The position numbers and the translations under genes are program-made. A model generated the notes under the pieces. It saw only the letters and a list, made by a program, of their open reading frames with translations. It was not told the origin of the DNA and made no database searches. A DNA stretch of 36,443 nucleotides from Fibrobacterales bacterium Fibro_02 (GTDB taxonomy: Bacteria > Fibrobacterota > Fibrobacteria > Fibrobacterales > Fibrobacteraceae), in contig LVAE01000029.1 of NCBI GenBank assembly GCA_001603905.1, positions 1 through 36,443 of the forward strand, in the 5' to 3' direction. The stretch's first letter is position 1, and each line of letters opens with the position of its first letter. This document shows, piece by piece, positions 8,383-17,384 of this stretch.

Positions 8383-9237
8383 CTAAAAAACCCGGCCGCC
8401 ACAATCCAAGCCTTCGGCGCATGTTTGGCAAGAGGAAGTGTTTCCACAAGGCAGCAATTCATCGGTTTCATAAATTTCGTGGACGTACCTACCATCTTCA
8501 TACTTGATGTACTTTGCACCGGCAAAGGCCTCACTCAAAGTAAACGTGGCAACCCCCATAGAGCCACCCGTTTCCGAGCATCCAGGATACTGGAGTGTTG
8601 CATACAACGTATCGTTACTCAATTCGGCCTTAACTCCATTAAACATGCAATCGTCGTTCACAAGAACATCGTCGTGCCGGAAGGTAACGGAGCCATCGGA
8701 ATTAAGAACTTTCACGACTCGCGGAGCCACGGCAGGGCCACCACGGTACATGGCGCTAACATCGGTCGCTTCTTCTACAATCTTGCCAGGAACAGGAGCC
8801 GGCAAGTACACCCACTTATTTGAGACACACTGGTAATGGCGACCATAGAATTCCAGCAAGGTATCCGTATCGCAGGGTTCCAAGTCCGGTCTATAGATTC
8901 CATCGGGAATGCCGTCTCCATCGCAGTCGCTACCTGGGGGGCAGATTTCTACATCAGAAGAACTGATCGGCGTTTCTGAAGAGGAACTAGCAACCGTTTC
9001 GTCAGAACTAGAAAGCCCTTCCGCTTTGTTTTCGCTTGATTCAGGCGGCTGATTCGATTCCGACGATACAGGCGGTTGCATCGTTTCCGAACTGGACGGA
9101 GCCTGTTCCTGCTTTTGCTGTTCCTGAGTATCCGTATTCGGCGCAGCAGGCGACGAAGAACTATCATCGCATGCAATCAGGCCAAAAGCCGCAGCGGCCA
9201 CCACGACCGTACCTATAGTTTTGATTACTTTGTTCAT
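8383..9237 (-). CDS. Ser-rich lipoprotein, 284 aa
   Basis: Exported lipoprotein. The signal peptide MNKVIKTIGTVVVAAAAFGLIAC ends in a lipobox with the acylated Cys at residue 23. A long low-complexity tether rich in Ser, Glu, Gln and Pro follows. Next comes DCDGDGIPDG, which looks like a thrombospondin type 3 or EF-hand-like calcium loop, then a globular C-terminal half with about eight cysteines, ending CQTCAEGLDCGGRVF. No enzyme family was recognised. AAAGGAG lies 6 bases before the ATG. It is the third gene after the TIGR02147 gene, 25 bases behind another lipoprotein, and is followed by a terminator, so the three form one probable operon. Confidence 0.85.
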   Translation of the reverse strand: MNKVIKTIGTVVVAAAAFGLIACDDSSSSPAAPNTDTQEQQKQEQAPSSSETMQPPVSSESNQPPESSENKAEGLSSSDETVASSSSETPISSSDVEICPPGSDCDGDGIPDGIYRPDLEPCDTDTLLEFYGRHYQCVSNKWVYLPAPVPGKIVEEATDVSAMYRGGPAVAPRVVKVLNSDGSVTFRHDDVLVNDDCMFNGVKAELSNDTLYATLQYPGCSETGGSMGVATFTLSEAFAGAKYIKYEDGRYVHEIYETDELLPCGNTSSCQTCAEGLDCGGRVF

Positions 9238-9262
9238 ATTACTTCTCCTTTATGGTTAAAAA

Positions 9263-10222
9263 TCACTTCACCCATTCGCTATCCATATCAAAATCGGGGC
9301 ATGATCCTTCCGAAACATTCAAATTGACTTCAACATGTTCGATTTCGGGGCGGGATTCCATTTCGCCGCAATACCGGAAGAGAAAACGGAAGATCTTGTT
9401 TACTGCGGAATTTGGGCAACTTCCCGCAGAAACATCCATGACAACGATCTTATCTGCGGTAATGTCAGCAACCACATACGCAATCGCCTTTTCATTACCG
9501 TAAACATTCATCATATACAGTCCGCACCCGCCATCAGCTAATCCGGATTCAATAGAATCAACTAGACCCGCGTACTCATCGGCCGCTTCCGGGAAGAAAT
9601 ACGGCAGAGCACCGATATTTTCCTTGACAAACCGATGTGGCCAAGGTTCGTCAAACTCCGTCGCCATCGCTTGACCCGGAGCCGTATCGGAGTCCTTTTC
9701 TTCGGTCAGCCCAGCGGCCAAAACATTCTCATATAGCTGATTGACATTCAGGCCAAGTTCTTCGATGTAATATTCCAGCGAATTCGGATTTTCACGTGAA
9801 CTCGACGACTGCGTTCCACCCTGCGGAGCGGCCACACTACTAGAGGATTCTTCTTCACTGCTAGAAGACTCCTGTTTCTGCGAACTTGAAGAACTTTCCG
9901 AAAGCATCGAGCTGGACGATTCTGCGGCAGAGCTTACTTCCCCGCCATCATCCAATCGAGAACTCGAAGAAACCATGTCGCCTTTACTTGAAGAACTACT
10001 CGACGAAGAACGCTCGCTAGAAGACGAAATTTCGCTAGAGGAGGAAAGCAACTCGTCACTCGACGAATAAGCCCCTTCGTCACTTGAAGACACCACAAAG
10101 GCAAATTCATTGGTTTCTTCGGCGGTACCCGTAAGCTTCGGAGAATCGGAACAACCTGCGCAAAAACAGACCGCGATCACGGAGACAAGAGCGATCGGCA
10201 TAGATAAATTAATCATTTTCAT
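9263..10222 (-). CDS. Ser-rich lipoprotein, 319 aa
   Basis: Exported lipoprotein: the signal peptide MKMINLSMPIALVSVIAVCFCAGC has its lipobox Cys at about residue 24. Residues ~45-145 are a tether made of SSSS blocks with Glu/Asp/Arg. The C-terminal ~170 residues form a globular domain with paired cysteines (GGCGLYMM, GSCPNSAV, FRYCGEM, GSCPDFDM). No family was recognised. The start at 10222 is preferred over the second ATG at 10216 because GAAGGAG is spaced 7 bases upstream. It overlaps the end of the TIGR02147 gene by 14 bases, which implies translational coupling and one operon. Confidence 0.85.
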   Translation of the reverse strand: MKMINLSMPIALVSVIAVCFCAGCSDSPKLTGTAEETNEFAFVVSSSDEGAYSSSDELLSSSSEISSSSERSSSSSSSSKGDMVSSSSRLDDGGEVSSAAESSSSMLSESSSSSQKQESSSSEEESSSSVAAPQGGTQSSSSRENPNSLEYYIEELGLNVNQLYENVLAAGLTEEKDSDTAPGQAMATEFDEPWPHRFVKENIGALPYFFPEAADEYAGLVDSIESGLADGGCGLYMMNVYGNEKAIAYVVADITADKIVVMDVSAGSCPNSAVNKIFRFLFRYCGEMESRPEIEHVEVNLNVSEGSCPDFDMDSEWVK

Positions 10223-11045
10223 TTTCGCGCTCCTTCACGTTTTTTGTCAGCGGGAAAAGCTGCAAATTCAACCGGTACACCTGTTCGACATTTTTCTCTT
10301 CGGCAGCAACGGCAATAATCTTGCGACGGCACTCATCCAGCAGGTTTTCGATCTTGGAATAGGACTCGCGGGAAAGCCCCATGGTAACGCCACTGAAATT
10401 GCGCTCTTCTACAGGAAGTTCCAAGGCAGGCGTCGCAAGCTGCGACATCATGCGATGCATACCGCGCATAGCAAGTCTCGTGGCATCGTTCGATCCCTTC
10501 ACAGAAGTTTCGGACTGCACCAGTTTTCCTTCCGTTTTTTTCAGGAGACCCGCCTTCGTCAAAAATGCGAGAGACTCCTGGACTTCCTGGGCGGAAACTT
10601 CAGGATAGCACATCTTGGCCAGTTCGCCCGGAGTCGCCCCAGGCATCAGCGGAGCAAGTTCGCGGAGCACAGGATTGCGCCAGGTATCGTAGAATTCGAA
10701 CAGGTCCCCTTCTAGGACGCGAACCTTGTACACCTTCGCGATCGAGAGCATCTCTTCGTAGGCAGCAACCTTCTTCGACTCGACATCGGCCTGGCCGAAC
10801 TTGACCATCGCCCTGAAATAATCCATTTCGAAACCGGCAAGTCCCATGGCAGCACCCGTGCGTTCCACACCGATACGGCTCAACTTGCTATTGCCATCGC
10901 ATACGACCTTCATGTACGAAGGCGAACTGAATCCGGCAATTTTCGAGAACTCACGCCACGAAAACGCGGAGCAGCGCTTGCGTTCTTCGTAGAAGTCTCG
11001 CATGAACTTGCGGAAGTCAGTATATTCGATAATCGGTTTCATCAT
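10209..11045 (-). CDS. TIGR02147 family protein (DUF4423), putative HTH regulator
   Basis: Member of the TIGR02147 paralogous family, which is expanded in Fibrobacter. The N-terminus reads KPIIEYTDFRKFMRDFYEERK. Residues ~29-60 (WREFSKIAGFSSPSYMKVV, then SKLSRIGVERTGAAMGL) have the spacing of an Xre-like helix-turn-helix. The C-terminal DUF4423-type part contains TPGELAKMCYPEVSAQEVQESL, a possible winged-helix segment. There is no signal peptide. The start codons at 11045 and 11042 lack a ribosome-binding site, and a TATATT box ends only 5-8 bases upstream, so the mRNA may be leaderless. Context: first gene of a probable operon with two lipoproteins, with an operator-like dyad at 11157-11175 in the divergent promoter region. 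A DNA-binding role is inferred, not shown. Confidence 0.85.
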   Translation of the reverse strand: MMKPIIEYTDFRKFMRDFYEERKRCSAFSWREFSKIAGFSSPSYMKVVCDGNSKLSRIGVERTGAAMGLAGFEMDYFRAMVKFGQADVESKKVAAYEEMLSIAKVYKVRVLEGDLFEFYDTWRNPVLRELAPLMPGATPGELAKMCYPEVSAQEVQESLAFLTKAGLLKKTEGKLVQSETSVKGSNDATRLAMRGMHRMMSQLATPALELPVEERNFSGVTMGLSRESYSKIENLLDECRRKIIAVAAEEKNVEQVYRLNLQLFPLTKNVKERENEND

Positions 11046-11156
11046 TCAGAAATATATATTCATTTTTTCGTTATGTCAAGCTTTTTATGATACAAAAATT
11101 CAATTTTTATAAGAATTTTTAAGACTTTTCACAGATTTTATATTTTATTTTCATAT

Positions 11157-11175
11157 ATGATACACCCTGTATCAT
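11157..11175. promoter_or_regulatory. Perfect 8+3+8 dyad, candidate operator
   Basis: ATGATACA (11157-11164), CCC, TGTATCAT (11168-11175). An extra half-site ATGATACA occurs at 11087-11094, 42 bases before the TIGR02147 start. The dyad lies in the 220-bp AT-rich gap between the divergent TIGR02147 and Omp85-like genes, 91 bases before the latter's start. Dyads of this size are typical of dimeric HTH regulators. Confidence 0.6.
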
Positions 11176-11250
11176 GTACAACAGACGATGACCTCCACCG
11201 CTCTCACGGCGACGTCACTTTCATGGCAAAACAATTCTCTGAAATTATTA

Positions 11251-11256
11251 TATAAT
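11251..11256 (+). promoter_or_regulatory. -10 box of the Omp85-like gene
   Basis: A perfect TATAAT lies nine bases before the ATG at 11266. No convincing -35 box was found at the usual spacing, so a factor at the upstream dyad may help. Confidence 0.45.
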
Positions 11257-11265
11257 TGCGGTCAT

Positions 11266-12327
11266 ATGTCGATCCACCCCCTCAAGGTATTTTTCGCACT
11301 CTGTACGCTGCTCGCGGGCCTCACGAGCACATGCCTTGCGCAGGAACATTTCCAGCGGTATTCGGTGCTACCCTTCGGTGCCTACACCGAAGAAACAAAA
11401 ATCCAGTACGGAGCAGTCTTCGTTCTCTTTTTCAGGCCGTTCCAAGAAGGCGAAAACATTTCCTCGATGGACTTTATCGCTCGCGGCACCACTCGCGGAC
11501 AATTCCAGTTCCAGTACGCCCCGAACCTGTGGCTTTTGGACGACCACCTGCACATTCCCGCCAAGTTGAACCTGAACAAGTGGCAGTACTCGCTTTTTGA
11601 ACGTGGCGCCCGTGGAGATTTTGAACGCATCGACGAATACAAGAGCACGTTCGTCTACGGACGCATCCCCTTCGAGATGAACTTCGGCATACCCAAGGAA
11701 ATTCCCTTCCGCTACGGAATTGTATTAGAAGGCGAAGCTCGCAACAACGAACTCGGCGATGATATTCCCAAAAGTTATCAAGACGGCTACTATCTAGGCG
11801 GCGGTTACCTATTCATTCTCGACCAAAAGGACAATGACAACTGGCCGACCAAGGGATACTACCTCTCTTTCGAGCAGGTCCTTTTCGGCGGTGATTTCAG
11901 CTACCACACCGAAACCATTGATGCAAGATTCTATGCACCCCTATTCTGGGAAACTTCGCTTGCGCTGGGATTGTACGCCAGGCAGAGCCGCGGTGACAAT
12001 GTTCCGCTGGGTCGCCTCGCAGGCCCCGACGGGACCAAGCGATTCCGCGGCGTAGAATCGGGAATCTGGAGCGACACGCAGGCCGCCATCTGGCAAATCG
12101 AATTGCGCAGGCCGCTGTTCTGGAGATTCGCCGGAGTCATCTTCGGAGAAGCGCTACAATCGGCCCCATACTTTAGCGAACTATTCAAGCGGCAGTTGCA
12201 TTACTCCGTGGGCTTTGGCGGACGCCTCGCCCTGAACCGCAGCGAAAAGCTACACGCCCGCGGCGACCTTTCGCTCGTAGACGGAAAGCATATCGGCATT
12301 ACGGTTGACTTGCGAGAATCTTTCTAA
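11266..12327 (+). CDS. Omp85/BamA-like outer-membrane barrel protein, 353 aa
   Basis: Predicted outer-membrane beta-barrel. The signal peptide is [26 protein letters not shown]. The body is rich in alternating hydrophobic/aromatic strands, and a [13 protein letters not shown] segment matches the position and form of the RGF/RGY loop of the Omp85 barrel. The last residue is Phe (DLRESF), as in proteins assembled by the BAM complex. POTRA domains are absent, so it resembles the short 'surface antigen' class rather than BamA itself. The ATG at 11266 gives a proper signal peptide; an in-frame ATG at 11188 would add 26 residues that spoil it. The stop overlaps the convergent AAA+ gene by four bases (12324-12327). 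Confidence 0.75.
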   Translation: MSIHPLKVFFALCTLLAGLTSTCLAQEHFQRYSVLPFGAYTEETKIQYGAVFVLFFRPFQEGENISSMDFIARGTTRGQFQFQYAPNLWLLDDHLHIPAKLNLNKWQYSLFERGARGDFERIDEYKSTFVYGRIPFEMNFGIPKEIPFRYGIVLEGEARNNELGDDIPKSYQDGYYLGGGYLFILDQKDNDNWPTKGYYLSFEQVLFGGDFSYHTETIDARFYAPLFWETSLALGLYARQSRGDNVPLGRLAGPDGTKRFRGVESGIWSDTQAAIWQIELRRPLFWRFAGVIFGEALQSAPYFSELFKRQLHYSVGFGGRLALNRSEKLHARGDLSLVDGKHIGITVDLRESF

Positions 12328-13589
12328 TCATTCGGAAGATCTTCGGGCAAGAGCTTCATCAAATCAGACACATTGAAATCTTTCTGCGCCAGACGATTCG
12401 CCTGATTCACCAACGTCTTTTCGTACAAGTTACGAATTCCGCGGCCGTTTCCAAAAGACGGATCCGCCTTGTCGACAATTCGCTGGAGCTGCGACTTCAA
12501 GGCGTTTTCAAAATCAAGCGAAAGTTCCAGTTTCTGCTTATCGGAAAGACGCCTGAAAATTTCAAAAAGTTCCGAAGCGCTATAATCGGGAAAATCAATA
12601 TACCTGCTGAAACGCGAAGAGAGTCCTGGATTGCTATCGATAAACCGTTTCATCTCTTCCGTATAGCCAGCCACAATCACGACTAGACGATCGCGGTCAT
12701 CTTCCATTCTCTTGAGCAACGTATCAATCGCCTCTTGACCAAAGGAATCCTGACCATCGCTACGTGCCAGTGTATACGCTTCGTCAATAAAGAGGACTCC
12801 ATCAAGCGCACTATCAATCACCTCGTTGGTCTTAATCGCCGTCTGCCCTGCATAACCCGCCACCAGCATCGAACGGTCACATTCAACCAAGTGTCCCTTT
12901 TCAAGAACGCCGAGATCCTTGTATATCTGCGCCACGATCCTCGCCACCGTCGTCTTTCCTGTACCGGGATTTCCCGTAAACACGCAATGGTACGACATCG
13001 GAATCGGCGGAAGCCCTGCCGACACGCGCTTGTTCTGCGCGACAATCATATTCTTCAAAGAAAGGATTTCCTTCTTTACCGACATCAGGCCTGTCAGCGA
13101 ATAAAGCTCCCGTTCCGCCTTTGACAAGGTGAGACGAGAAACCCGCCTCTTGACAGCCGCATTGACTTCATGCCGAGCCTTTCCCGCACCACTGTTAACC
13201 TGTTCCGGAGGCAATGCACTTTTGGGAGCGGCAGGCGTATACAGCTTTACGAACAGATAGATTTCAAAGATTACAAGCCAGAAGCAAAGATTCTTGGCCG
13301 CAGAAATCACGACCAAGGGCAAAGCTATCGGCGAATCCCTGGAAACAAGGACTACGGCAACAACCAACCCAAGTACAGCAAAAACAAGCGCAGGCTTCTT
13401 GCGAAGGCCGCACTCAAAATCAGCCTCTTCGATCGTCAACAGCTGAATCAACAAAACCGAAACAAACAACGCAAACGCTATCGAGGAAGCCCAGGACACA
13501 GGATAAAAAGGAACTAGTCCCACCAGCCCAACCAGCATGCCCAAGGTTGCAATCACAATCAATATAAAAGTCGTCTTAAAATTATGCAT
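12324..13589 (-). CDS. Membrane-anchored AAA+ ATPase, CbxX/CfqX (SpoVK-like) family
   Basis: Residues 1-118 hold about four transmembrane helices. A linker rich in Lys/Arg follows, then one AAA+ domain: Walker A GNPGTGKT (206-213), pore-loop region [13 protein letters not shown], Walker B VLFIDEA (265-271) and the arginine-finger segment [14 protein letters not shown]. The domain architecture matches the CbxX/CfqX/SpoVK group, soluble members of which remodel Rubisco or act in sporulation or type VII secretion; the substrate here is unknown. The fusion to a four-helix membrane domain suggests a membrane-linked remodelling role. The start at 13589 has no ribosome-binding site; a TATATT box lies 7 bases upstream, consistent with a leaderless message. 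Confidence 0.85.
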   Translation of the reverse strand: MHNFKTTFILIVIATLGMLVGLVGLVPFYPVSWASSIAFALFVSVLLIQLLTIEEADFECGLRKKPALVFAVLGLVVAVVLVSRDSPIALPLVVISAAKNLCFWLVIFEIYLFVKLYTPAAPKSALPPEQVNSGAGKARHEVNAAVKRRVSRLTLSKAERELYSLTGLMSVKKEILSLKNMIVAQNKRVSAGLPPIPMSYHCVFTGNPGTGKTTVARIVAQIYKDLGVLEKGHLVECDRSMLVAGYAGQTAIKTNEVIDSALDGVLFIDEAYTLARSDGQDSFGQEAIDTLLKRMEDDRDRLVVIVAGYTEEMKRFIDSNPGLSSRFSRYIDFPDYSASELFEIFRRLSDKQKLELSLDFENALKSQLQRIVDKADPSFGNGRGIRNLYEKTLVNQANRLAQKDFNVSDLMKLLPEDLPND

Positions 13590-13695
13590 CGTTCAAAATA
13601 TAAGATAATTATAACAATTTGGCGTCCCCTCAAGACCTAGGCAGCCACATCGTGCATTTTCTATATTTAGCGCAGAAATTCATCAAGGAGTTGTC

Positions 13696-13887
13696 ATGCC
13701 CGCACAAGGTGAACACAATAAATGGATTGCCCTCGCCCTTTGCATTTTGCTCGGATACCTAGGAATTCATCGTTTTTACGAAGGTAAAATCTGGACGGGC
13801 ATTCTTTGGCTTTGCACCGGCGGACTCTGCGGAGTCGGCGTTGTCATCGACGCGATTCTCATCGTGATGAAACCCGAGAAATACTAA
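13696..13887 (+). CDS. TM2 domain protein, 63 aa
   Basis: Small membrane protein with a TM2 domain: two hydrophobic helices around the conserved GYLGIHRFYEGK motif, ending in GLCGVGVVIDAILIVMKPEKY. TM2 proteins are widespread in bacteria and mostly of unknown function. AAGGAG lies five bases before the ATG. Its TAA (13885-13887) directly abuts the rdgB ATG at 13888 with no gap, so the two genes are almost certainly co-translated. A TATATT box upstream (about 13663) gives a short leader. Confidence 0.9.
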   Translation: MPAQGEHNKWIALALCILLGYLGIHRFYEGKIWTGILWLCTGGLCGVGVVIDAILIVMKPEKY

Positions 13888-14511
13888 ATGAAGCACTTAT
13901 TTGTTATCGCAACAGGCAACCCCGGAAAAATCAGGGATTTCGCCCACATTCTCGGAACTGAGAACAAGGAATTCAAGACCCTCAAGGATATCGGCTTTAC
14001 AGACGACATCGTCGAAGACGGTGATTCCTTCGAGGCAAACGCCATCATCAAGTCAAGCACCGTCGCCAAGTGGCTTTGCGAAAAGCACATCGAGGCAAGC
14101 GTCCTTGCCGACGATTCCGGCCTTGAGGTATTCGCGCTGAACGGCGAACCGGGTATCTACAGCGCCCGTTACTGCGGCTACCACGGCAACGACCAGGCAA
14201 ACAACGACAAGCTGATGCAAAAGCTGGAAGGAGTCAAGAACCGCAGCGCCCGCTACTTCTGCGCACTTTCGTACCAGAAGGTCGCCGAGGTGGACGGCAA
14301 GTGGACCGTGAGCGAACCGAAGATTTACGAAGGGGAATGCCGCGGACAGATCAACTTTGCGCCCGCAGGCGACATGGGATTCGGCTACGACCCGCTCTTT
14401 GTTCCCGACGGATTCGACCGCACCTTCGCGCAGATGGAACTCGCCGAAAAGAAAGGCATCAGCCACCGCGGAAACGCCATCAGGGCAATGAAGGCGGATT
14501 TAGAAAAGTAA
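13888..14511 (+). CDS. rdgB: XTP/dITP pyrophosphatase (RdgB/HAM1)
   Basis: House-cleaning enzyme that hydrolyses dITP, ITP and XTP to monophosphates, keeping deaminated purines out of nucleic acid. The family motifs are present: IATGNPGKIRDF at the N-terminus (nucleotide binding), ADDSGLEVFALNGEPGIYSARY in the middle (the catalytic Asp region), GFGYDPLFVPDG and the C-terminal SHRGNAIRAM. Length is 207 aa, normal for the family. The gene starts on the base after the TM2 stop codon and ends 21 bases before a strong terminator. Confidence 0.97.
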   Translation: MKHLFVIATGNPGKIRDFAHILGTENKEFKTLKDIGFTDDIVEDGDSFEANAIIKSSTVAKWLCEKHIEASVLADDSGLEVFALNGEPGIYSARYCGYHGNDQANNDKLMQKLEGVKNRSARYFCALSYQKVAEVDGKWTVSEPKIYEGECRGQINFAPAGDMGFGYDPLFVPDGFDRTFAQMELAEKKGISHRGNAIRAMKADLEK

Positions 14512-14532
14512 CTCTAGATAATTAGATCTAAA

Positions 14533-14560
14533 AAAAGTCCCCTGAACGGGGACTTTTCTT
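14533..14560. terminator. Bidirectional terminator after rdgB
   Basis: AAAAGTCCCC (14533-14542) pairs perfectly with GGGGACTTTT (14548-14557) around TGAAC, with U-rich tails in both directions. It serves rdgB and, read the other way, the DUF3078-like gene plus the structured element at 14583-14679. Confidence 0.92.
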
Positions 14561-14582
14561 TTAAGATAAAGCACAAGCGGTC

Positions 14583-14679
14583 TCTGTGAGCAACAAAGCC
14601 CCTGTTATTAAACAGGGGCGGTTGCGAGAGGACCGGTTCCAGAGTAAGGACTCTGCAGAATTTAACCGGTCCGGTCTTA
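14583..14679. ncRNA. Structured element copy 1 (four nested helices), 3' of DUF3078-like gene
   Basis: Read on the plus strand: P1 GCAAC (14590-14594) with GTTGC (14621-14625); P2 GCCCCTGTT (14598-14606) with AACAGGGGC (14611-14619), loop ATTA; P3 GGACCGGTT (14630-14638) with AACCGGTCC (14664-14672); P4 CAGAGT (14640-14645) with ACTCTG (14650-14655), loop AAGG. A second copy at 17428-17523 keeps the same helices with compensatory base changes. Conserved unpaired words are TCTGTGA, CAACAA, GAGAG and GAATTTA. The coding strand is undecided: read as minus it is a 3' UTR starting directly at the stop codon and followed by a terminator. No known RNA family was recognised. Confidence 0.75.
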
Positions 14680-15552
14680 TTAAAACCAGCGCCAGGTCAG
14701 GCCGAAGAGCACCATGCTCTTGTACTGTGCGTCTTCGTCAAGATCCCAGTCGTAGGCCATATCAAAGCCGACCTGGAGTTCAATGAGCGGAGCAATCATC
14801 ACGGAGAGCAGGTTTTCCCAGAGGCCGTCGATCTTTTCGACACCTTCGAAGTTGCAGAACGCCCACAGACGAGTCTTAAAGCTCACGATGTCAGAGAAGG
14901 CGTACTTGGCTTCGGTGATAGATTCGAGACCGGGTTCGTCACGGAACTTTTCAAACTTTTCGGTATCCTTATCGTCGGCGTAACCGTAACCATTAGAAAT
15001 GGTCATGCGGTTAGCAAAACCTAGGCGCTGGGAGAAGTTGTCATTCGGAATATAAGCAAGACCTGCCAGCTGAGTTTCGTAGGCGGGATCCATGAAGCTG
15101 GAAATCGGAGTCTTGATTTCATTGCCGTCTTCGTCTTCGCTATATTCGAACCCCTTCATGAACTGGGTTTCGAAACGGTTACCGATATAGGGCTTCAGAA
15201 CTTCGGTCATGTTGAAGTCGATCATCGATTCCCAGAAGAGGCGGTCAGCGGACTTGCGCTTGCCAACGCCCTTGGTCCAGGTCTGACCGAGGTCGATATC
15301 GATGAGGTTACGCCAGTTGGCGATTTTCCACTTACCTTGCACATCGGCATCATAGGTCACGAGCCAGGTATAGTTAGAGGTTCCGTCTTTCTGCCAGTTG
15401 CTGAAATTGTACCAGTTGTAACGAACGGCGGCGACCACGTCGGCCGTCCAGTTTTCGGGGAGAGCCCCTTCGAACATACCACCTTCGGCCATTGCAGGTG
15501 CGGCAAATGCGCAAGCCGCGGCGCATGCCATGATTAAAGATTTCAACTTCAT
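14680..15552 (-). CDS. DUF3078-like exported barrel protein, 290 aa
   Basis: Exported protein: MKLKSLIMACAAACAFAAPAMAEG is a Sec signal peptide. The rest consists of alternating aromatic/polar strands (RYNWYNFSNWQKDGTSNYTW, then LIDIDLGQTWTKG, AYDWDLDE) and ends in FGLTWRWF, typical of an outer-membrane beta-barrel with a terminal Phe. It resembles the DUF3078 family, common in Bacteroidota and of unknown function. The ATG at 15552 was chosen over 15606 because it starts the signal peptide and follows AAGGAAAGAGA. The stop codon at 14680 directly borders structured element copy 1. Confidence 0.75.
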   Translation of the reverse strand: MKLKSLIMACAAACAFAAPAMAEGGMFEGALPENWTADVVAAVRYNWYNFSNWQKDGTSNYTWLVTYDADVQGKWKIANWRNLIDIDLGQTWTKGVGKRKSADRLFWESMIDFNMTEVLKPYIGNRFETQFMKGFEYSEDEDGNEIKTPISSFMDPAYETQLAGLAYIPNDNFSQRLGFANRMTISNGYGYADDKDTEKFEKFRDEPGLESITEAKYAFSDIVSFKTRLWAFCNFEGVEKIDGLWENLLSVMIAPLIELQVGFDMAYDWDLDEDAQYKSMVLFGLTWRWF

Positions 15553-15665
15553 TTCTCTTTCCTTTTTTAAGGCCCGGTCAACCCCAAGCCGTGATTTGCC
15601 AAACAATATAGGAATAAAAAAACATTTTTGCGAGTATAAAATGTCAAAATGTCTATATTTAGGCC

Positions 15666-16190
15666 ATGCGACGCGGCCATTTTTTTCAACGTCCGATACT
15701 GATTTTCCTTTTTGCGGTGGTTTTCTGCCATGCTGGCGACCGGGAGCGCCAGGAGCATTTTCGATTCAACCTGGGCGTCGGAATCCGAAACCAGACTCCA
15801 GTTGTCGCCATCGGTGGAATGGGCTACGACAACGTCATCTTGCGCGTGCAGGGAATGGGCTGGCATCAGGGACCGAACGAATTCTGGTGCGGTGTCCGTG
15901 GAAGCCTGCTCTACACATTTTTCAGAGACCTTCCCTTTAATTTTGACGCGGGAGTCGGCGGAGGCTACGAATTCGCCGAAACACCCAACAAAATGCACAA
16001 GGCGTTCAACGAGGCGAACAAGCCTTTATACCTGATTCCCTACAATTACAAAGAAGAGGCCGACATTTCACTCGAACTTTGGACGCACCTGTACGGATTC
16101 TACACACAAATTAGTGTACCCGCCTACCGGTTCATAGAACACGATGCAAAACGGCTCCTATGGGGAGCCGGATACATGGTCGAGTTTTAG
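15666..16190 (+). CDS. Small exported protein, possible outer-membrane barrel, 174 aa
   Basis: The N-terminus MRRGHFFQRPILIFLFAVVFCHAG is a signal peptide. The mature part is rich in Gly and aromatic residues in strand-like alternation (FNLGVGIRNQTPVVAIGGMG, FNFDAGVGGGYEFAE), ends GAGYMVEF with a terminal Phe, and has a single mature Cys. No family was recognised. A TATATT box (15654-15659) lies six bases before the ATG and there is no Shine-Dalgarno sequence, so the message is probably leaderless. Divergent from the DUF3078-like gene. Confidence 0.75.
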   Translation: MRRGHFFQRPILIFLFAVVFCHAGDRERQEHFRFNLGVGIRNQTPVVAIGGMGYDNVILRVQGMGWHQGPNEFWCGVRGSLLYTFFRDLPFNFDAGVGGGYEFAETPNKMHKAFNEANKPLYLIPYNYKEEADISLELWTHLYGFYTQISVPAYRFIEHDAKRLLWGAGYMVEF

Positions 16191-16213
16191 CTGGTAGAAC
16201 TTAGAAAAAAGAC

Positions 16214-17230
16214 TTACTTTTTCTCAATTGTGATGTAATAGTGGTCTTCTAAATCAAGATCAAAGTATGTGAGTTCCATTGTGTACACAGCGCCGTTATA
16301 GACAATAGAACCTTCATAATCAACGGTATAAGTAGAACTTATCGTCTCCTTCAAGTTCCAACCGTATTTATTCAGTTGGTTCGCAACATAGGTACTATTT
16401 ACCGCACTGGGAACAGACGACACTTCAAAAGCATTGCCGTAAATTTCGCCTAGAGCATAGAGGTCTTCCGGCAAATGCGCCTTGGCAACCTCATTCAATT
16501 CATACGCCAATATTTGGCGAGCCGTCATCTGCTCGGTTACGCCGGAGAATGTTCCGACGAAAGTTTCCATCGAATAAGTAAACAGCAAGGTATCCCTATC
16601 GATTGTAGAGGCTACCATATTCGGCTTTTCGATCGTATACCTAAAGCTTTCATTTGAAATTTTAGTTTGTTTGTAACCAGCCGCAATCAGGAGGGTATCG
16701 AACTTCTGCAGGCTCGCAAGCGAAATCGTCTGGGAAACTTCGCAGCTGCCACCAAAGGTCGGTTTCCAGGCGAGTTCAGACGGAGGAAGCTTTGCTGTTG
16801 CCAGGTCGCAGGTCGAAGCATTATTCACCGGAATATCTAACGCGCCGCCATTGGAAGAGGCGTCACCCGTTTTCACATAAACTACCGAGACAGCACCACT
16901 TGCGCCCGTCAAAGTTACCGTATGCGAGACGGTCCCTTCGGTCTTGGAAAAAACATACTCGCCGCCCTGACCATCCGGCGATGGATTCGCTGTTACCGGA
17001 AGCCAGCCCGCATTTGAATAATTGGCGACATAGGTCGCAAATGTAACCGCATCCATGGTCCCCTGCGCATAGCAGCCATTGTCCGTCTTTTCGAAAGAAA
17101 GGGACGATGCTGGCAAGGCAGATACATCACAAGAACCGGACGACGCTCCAGTTCCGGAATCATCAGACGAACAGGCGGCAAACATCATCGACGCCAAAGC
17201 ACTCCCTAAAAGCAGCTGCTTGATATTCAT
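16214..17230 (-). CDS. Lipoprotein with two related Cys-bounded modules, 338 aa
   Basis: Signal peptide MNIKQLLLGSALASMMFAAC with the lipobox Cys at residue 20. Two modules appear related: CDVSALPASSLSFEKTDNGC followed by about 85 residues, and CDLATAKLPPSELAWKPTFG with a following SC. Each begins Cys-Asp, has LP-x-S-x-L, then a Gly-x-Cys about 18 residues later. The C-terminal 110 residues are different. No family was recognised. GAGGAAA lies 6 bases before the ATG. TTGACA (17285-17290 on the minus strand) and TATATAAT lie upstream but their spacing is too long for one promoter. Confidence 0.85.
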   Translation of the reverse strand: MNIKQLLLGSALASMMFAACSSDDSGTGASSGSCDVSALPASSLSFEKTDNGCYAQGTMDAVTFATYVANYSNAGWLPVTANPSPDGQGGEYVFSKTEGTVSHTVTLTGASGAVSVVYVKTGDASSNGGALDIPVNNASTCDLATAKLPPSELAWKPTFGGSCEVSQTISLASLQKFDTLLIAAGYKQTKISNESFRYTIEKPNMVASTIDRDTLLFTYSMETFVGTFSGVTEQMTARQILAYELNEVAKAHLPEDLYALGEIYGNAFEVSSVPSAVNSTYVANQLNKYGWNLKETISSTYTVDYEGSIVYNGAVYTMELTYFDLDLEDHYYITIEKK

Positions 17231-17348
17231 AATTTCCTCGTGTTGCTGGATTATATAATGACGAAATGTAAAAAAAACAATACATTGTCAAGTAAAAAAT
17301 GCGCTACCGTGAAATTCAGCACATTTTTTGAGCCACCGTAGAATTATG

Positions 17349-17384
17349 AAAAAATCCCCCGTTCACGAATGTGAATCCGGGGGG
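17349..17384 (-). terminator. Terminator downstream of argG
   Basis: CCCCC and GTTCAC (17356-17366) pair with GTGAAT and GGGGG (17371-17383) with a two-base bulge; a run of six T follows on the minus strand. It lies about 140 bases after the argG stop, beyond structured element copy 2 and an intergenic repeat. Confidence 0.8.
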
